Assembly: GCF_014066305.1 (NCBI RefSeq)
Contig: NW_023501043.1
Location: 1,116,001-1,180,000 of the forward strand
DNA length: 64,000 nt
DNA from: Letharia columbiana
Lineage: Eukaryota > Ascomycota > Lecanoromycetes > Lecanorales > Parmeliaceae
Reading direction: 5' to 3'
Shown here: positions 59,166 through 64,000 of the stretch, in pieces
How positions within the stretch are numbered: position 1 is the stretch's first letter
Layout: every line of letters begins with the position of its first letter
Notes under the pieces: model-generated
What the model was told of the DNA's origin: nothing
Databases searched by the model: none
The model's input: only the letters and a program-made list of their open reading frames with translations
Program-made: the position numbers and the translations under genes

Positions 59166-61976
59166 AAAAATATAATATCTTATAGATTTTAATAGAATTT
59201 TTTATTTTTCAAGATAATAATAGAAATCTATTATTAAATATAATACTTATTAATTAAATAAGAAAATAAAATATTTAAACTATACTTATAATACTTATAA
59301 TTTTATAATAATAGATTTTTTTTATAATTTAATAGAATATAATTTTTAATATAATATAATTTTCTAAAAGTATAAATTAAATACTTTATATAGTATTAAT
59401 TATAAAGATAATTAGAATTCTAAATTAAATACGAATCTAAGATTAATATAATAAATAAATATCTTATAGATTTTAATTAAAAAAATTTATTTTCTAAGAT
59501 AATAATAAGAATCTATTATATAAATAAAGTATTTATTAATTAAATAAGTAAGTATAATATATATTTATATTAAAACTATAATTATAATAGAGATAATTTT
59601 ATAATAATAGCTTATTTTTATTTTTTAATATAATATAATTTTTTAGAATTATAAATTAATTATCTTATATAATATTAATTATAAAGATAATTAGAATTCT
59701 AAGTCGAGAATTAATATAATAATTAAATATATATAGATTTTAATAAAATCTTTTATTTTTAAGATAATAATAAGAATTTATTAAAATATATAATTATTAT
59801 TAATTAGATAAGAAAATATAATATATATTTATATTAAAACTATAATTATAATATAAATAATTTTATAATAATAAATAACTTTAATTCTTTAATATAATAT
59901 AAATCTTTTAAATTATAAATTAAATATATTATATAATATTAATTTTAAAGATAATTAGAATTCGAAGTAGAATATAATTTTATAAGTAATATTATAATGA
60001 AAAGTTATATTATAAATTAAAGAAGTTAATAATTTAGTTATAAAGTTTTCTATTTTATTATTTATAGTAGTTTAAAAATCTATCTAAATTAAACTATAAG
60101 CTTTTAACTTATTATTATACTTATATATAATTTAATATTAAATAATTTTAGAAGTCTATATAAAAATAGTATATTCTTAATTTATAATATTACGCGTTTA
60201 TTATAAATTGTTATTAATTAAATATCTATATTCTATTATTAGTAAATTTTATATAAAAATAATAAAAAGTTTTATTTAAAAAATTATTAGATAGAAAAGA
60301 TTTTATCGTCTTCTATATCGTCTCGATAGTAGAATTCTATTAATAATACTTAATATTATTCTTAAATTTATTTATTATACTTAATAAAATTTCTTAAATA
60401 AGTTTTTAAAATAAAGCTTTTAAAATTAATAGCGTAATCGATTTATAAAAATATTTAATTTCGCGAAAGATAATAGCTAGTAAATTATAATTAGAAAGAT
60501 AATTAGAAATATATATAAAGCTAAATTTATTATCTAGATAAAATCTATATAATTTTCTTACTTTAAATATATAATTAGCGATACTTTTTCTCTTATTTAT
60601 ACTCTTTTCGCTTATAATAGATTTTTTAGAAATCTTATTACTTAACTTTCTAATTACTTTTACTATTAATAGTATTTAAGATACTCTTTTATCTATTATA
60701 ACTACCGCGGAAAATATAATAGATTTTCTCTTTCTAATTTTTTTTTTTTTTTTTTTTTTAATAATTTACTCGTAGATAAATATTCTTTAACTATTATAAT
60801 TTTAATATTTTCATTATATATATTATTAAAATTTCTATTTTTATAAATAATATCTCGATTTTAAGAGATAGTCTAATCTTAAAATAGAGTTATATTATTA
60901 TTATTAAATATATCGTTATCGAATATATATATTAACTCTTTATTCTTATTAATCTATTTCTAAATTTATCTAATTTAGAAAGTTAGATAATTAAAATAAT
61001 AATTAAAAAAGAGAAGATTATATTTAAACCCTTTTTTATTATAATAATTAGAATTATAAATGTTATTTCTTCTTCTTCTAGTTATATCAATTACTTATAT
61101 ATTAAAATTAGTAAATTTATATAAATATATTATAAAACTTATCGCTAGATCGTAATATTATTATTTTTATTATATATTCGAAGTTTTTAATCTTAGGCTT
61201 CTTTTATAATAAAGTCTATCTCTTCTTTTTTTAATATAATTAAATTTATTAACGAATTACTATCTAAATCTACTAATTAATTACTTTTAGAACTTTATAA
61301 TTAATTACTTTTAGAATTTCTTAATTAAATATCTCTAGAACTTTATAACTAACTACTTTTAAAACTTTCTTATTAATTATCTCTAGAACTTTCTAATTAA
61401 CTACTTCGAGAACTTTCTAATTAATTATCTTTAGAACTTTCTAATTTATTCGATATTTTTTTATTATTAAGAAATTAGATAGCTAGTTAAGAGTTTATTA
61501 ATTCTATATTTATTATTATATCTTTTTAAATATAAGTATAAAATAAATAATATTCTAAAAGTAAGCGGCTTAATTAATATTCTAATTATCTTTCTAATTA
61601 TTCTTTAAAAGAGAAAACGCGTATAATAAATCGAAAGCGTAAAATAAAATCTAAAAAAAGATAAATTTATTTTATAGGATTCTTAGATTTAAATTCTTAA
61701 AAGCTTAAAATAAATATTTATTATTATATAAAAGCTAAGAAAAGTTTATTATTAATAATAATCCTTAACTATTCTAATTAGATTATTAAATTTAAAAAAA
61801 ATCGATTAAAAGCTAGCTTTATAATATTAAAAATTAGCGTTAAATTTCTTTATAAATAAGAATTTGAAAAAACGCGAAAACGCGCTAGTAAACTAGCCTG
61901 TTTTTTAATTAGCGTATTCTTATATTTTTTTATATTTTAATCTTTTCTAATACTTTTTTTAATTATATTATCTTCT
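59166..61976. other. RIP block with internal direct repeats, no gene
   Basis: Three loosely similar units of about 270-310 bp recur at 59,166-59,950 (AAGATAATAATAGAAATCTA, TATTAATTATAAAGATAATT), suggesting an old tandem or a repeat-rich dead element. 61,290-61,450 has short repeats of TTTCTAATTAATTA-type. A poly-T run lies near 60,740. No ancestral frame recognised. Confidence 0.55.
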
Positions 61977-63600
61977 ACAAGTAAAGGCCCATGAATTAAA
62001 TTCATGGAGTTGGATTTTTCTAAGTCGAATCGAATTTTAGCCCTAGCCCTAAGTTAAATCGAACTCTAATCGCTTGCTGTGCGTTTTTAACCTACATATA
62101 GATATATATGTGCGGAGAGAGGCGCGCTAAGGCCTAATTAGGAAGGTGTATCGAGTGTAGAGAATTGATCCGTAATAATTGCCCACAAAAAACAGAGAAA
62201 GGCCATGTCCTTATGGCAAGAAGTATCGAAATACCGGAAAGAAATGGAGATAACATGCCAATTAGTGATGTGAATCCCACATTATCTCCTGCCGCAGTGA
62301 AATCTTTCGAATAATGAAATAGCTGTCAGAGCAAGACATCGGACGGTTTCAATTCGTCCAAATATGTATCGTCCGATGTTCCTCCTGCAGAGGCCCAATT
62401 GGCTGTGATCGTCGCAGTAGATCCTCCTCTTGTGACGTCATTGCAGTGATATACCATATTAATGTAGTAGGGATGACAGGCCAAGTTGCAGTGGTGTTCT
62501 CCGCTTGCTGAGTGATGATTTGATGTGGAACCGTGGATGACTGATATGACGTGGGATCTTGGAGAGCTGAGCCGTGTTCTGGACGATAGTGGCCTTGTTG
62601 CCGCTTGGTTTCTCCGCAGTGTTCTCCGCATTTGCCTGTTGTAGTTCCTCCTCTTGCTTCTTAATGCAGTGGGGATGACAGGCCAAGTTGCAGTGGTGTT
62701 CTCCGCTTGCTGAGTGATGATTTGATGTGGAACCGTGGAGAGCATGTGACGTGGGATCTTGGAGAGCTGAGCCGTGTTCTTGACGATGGTGGCCATGTTG
62801 CCGCTTGGTTTCTCCGCAGTGTTCTCCGCATTTGCCTGTTGTAGTTCCTCCTCTTGCTCCTCAATGCAGTGGGGATGACAGGCCAAGTTGCAGTGGTGTT
62901 CTCCGCTTGCTGAGTGATGATTTGATGTGGAACCGTGGAGAGCATGTGACGTGGGATCTTGGAGAGCTGAGCCGTGTTCTTGACGATGGTGGCCATGTTG
63001 CCGCTTGGTTTCTCCGCAGTGTTCTCCGCATTTGCCTGTTGTAGTTCCTCCTCTTGCTCCTCAATGCAGTGGGGATGACAGGCCAAGTTGCAGTGGTGTT
63101 CTCCGCTTGCTGAGTGATGATTTGATGTGGAACCGTGGAGAGCATGTGACGTGGGATCTTGGAGAGCTGAGCCGTGTTCTTGACGATGGTGGCCATGTTG
63201 CCGCTTGGTTTCTCCGCAGTGTTCTCCGCATTTGCCTGTTGTAGTTCCTCCTCTTGCTCCTCAATGCAGTGGGGATGACAGGCCAAGTTGCAGTGGTGTT
63301 CTCCGCTTGCTGAGTGATGATTTGATGTGGAACCGTGGAGAGCATGTGACGTGGGATCTTGGAGAGCTGAGCCGTGTTCTTGACGATGGTGGCCTTGTTG
63401 CCGCTTAGTTTCTCCGCAGTGTTCTCCGCATTTGCCTGTTGTAGTTCCTCCTCTTACTCCTCCTCCTGTAGAGTATCAGACTGAGTGGCTAGCTGAGTGG
63501 CTGACTGAGTGGATAACTGAGTGACTGGTTGACGATCTGACTGAGTGGATTGCTGAGCTGATAGGGTAGGTAGTATTGACTGAGCGGCTGTTCGGGCTCT
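61977..63600. repeat. Family B repeat, copy 4, with 200-bp array
   Basis: ACAAGTAAAGGCCCATGAA start, perfect 19-nt palindrome CCATGAATTAAATTCATGG, then the B body close to copy 1. Minus-strand open frames of up to 186 codons here arise from the array and the DDTYLDELKPSDV region and are conserved between B copies; they may be gag-like remnants but no domain is recognised. Confidence 0.8.
62461..63460. repeat. Five-unit 200-bp tandem array
   Basis: Units begin AATGCAGTGGGGATGACAGG with an exact 200-bp period (62,663, 62,863, 63,063, 63,263); a diverged first unit starts near 62,461. The four later units are almost identical and un-RIPed. The period is not a multiple of three, so the long minus-strand frames across it shift frame at each unit and are unlikely to be one gene. 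Confidence 0.9.
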
Positions 63601-64000
63601 TTTTGAGGGTCTTTTAACGCGTTTTGAGCAGTAGTAGGTAGCTGTTGGGCTCGCTTGCGGCCTCGATTGCCAGCAGTAGCGGATTTGTCGAGGGGTGGCC
63701 TGGGGGCGTTAGTAAGGGGTTCAAAAGACGGGCGGAAGGGATACGTGCCTGAAGCGTTTAGTAACGTTTCCGCGAGGGGTATCGAGGACGATTGTGTTCA
63801 TATTGGTAAATTGATAGAATGGTGGAAGAAGAATGGTTACACAAACAGGTGGAAGGATTATTATTATCCGATCCCGGACGCGTCTGGTGTGACTACCATG
63901 ACTACCATATTTGAATGTCCATTTAATCCACTAATAGTAGGCCAAACTTCATAATTTTTACAGCGTTAGAAAGCGCAAAGCGAGCTCTACAATTTGAGGA
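63601..64000 (+). other. Open frame at window edge, unknown
   Basis: An open frame at 63,655-63,954 (VPEAFSNVSARGIEDDCVHI; LIEWWKKNGYTNRWKDYYYP) with normal codon use looks protein-like but I do not recognise it and its start codon is not ATG-proximal. The last 50 bases (AGCGCAAAGCGAGCTCTACA) resemble an un-RIPed internal module of family A, so it may belong to a mobile element that continues outside the window. Confidence 0.35.

Noticed and set aside
62326..63345. Long minus-strand open frames of up to 186 codons
   Set aside because: They follow the 200-bp tandem array and change frame with each unit; the same peptide motifs recur in all family B copies. Treated as repeat-derived, not as a gene.
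62461..63460. Regular repeats as a possible CRISPR array
   Set aside because: Units are 200 bp, contiguous, without spacers, in a eukaryotic context.

Overview
The window looks like a piece of a filamentous ascomycete (Pezizomycotina, probably Dothideomycetes) genome with a bipartite, compartmentalised structure. Reasons: (i) very AT-rich blocks where CA and TG dinucleotides are conspicuously rare and TA is abundant, the hallmark of repeat-induced point mutation (RIP, CpA to TpA); (ii) islands of normal base composition that carry genes; (iii) short introns (46-68 nt) with GTRNGT-type donors, CTAAC/CTGAC-type branch sites and YAG acceptors; (iv) fungal families: Ulp1-type C48 peptidase, SLIP-GC-like GTPase, BTB, F-box-like, patatin-like, plus Ty3/Gypsy, LTR, pogo and hAT elements. 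I could not run any search; every family call is by eye.

Layout. 1-13,320: RIP-degraded DNA with at least two Ty3/Gypsy chromovirus-type carcasses (about 2,440-7,830 and 8,300-11,230, both plus strand). 13,330-17,470: gene island with an intact two-exon Ulp1-like cysteine peptidase gene. 17,470-21,207: RIP block made of copies of one AT-rich repeat (family A). 21,208-22,853: a second repeat family (B), a hairpin element (C) and a TIR element (D). 22,854-36,900: main gene island: small F-box-like gene, a stop-riddled coding stretch, a multi-exon SLIP-GC-like GTPase pseudogene, a fragment of an LTR element, an intact BTB gene, and a second inverted copy of element D. 36,900-46,030: mixed zone with family B, a short LTR element with both LTRs, a pogo-like remnant with TA duplication, a RIP-mutated Gln-rich pseudogene, a spliced F-box-like gene and a patatin-like pseudogene. 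46,030-64,000: RIP blocks of family A alternating with family B, interrupted by a solo LTR, a hAT MITE, a TIR element, a second complete short LTR element and a five-unit 200-bp tandem array.

How it fits together. The genes do not form an operon or a recognisable cluster. The unifying theme is decay and layering: family A and Gypsy copies are saturated with RIP, genes next to them (SLIP-GC-like, patatin-like, Gln-rich gene) carry premature stops that are almost all TAA/TAG and one C-to-T step from Gln codons, while young insertions (short LTR elements, hAT MITE, 200-bp array) sit inside RIPed DNA without showing RIP. Three genes look intact (Ulp1-like peptidase, BTB protein, spliced F-box-like protein). 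The most unusual sequence signal is a palindromic terminus shared by the otherwise unrelated families A and B, whose insertions appear to lie between A and T without target duplication, as in Helitron-like elements.
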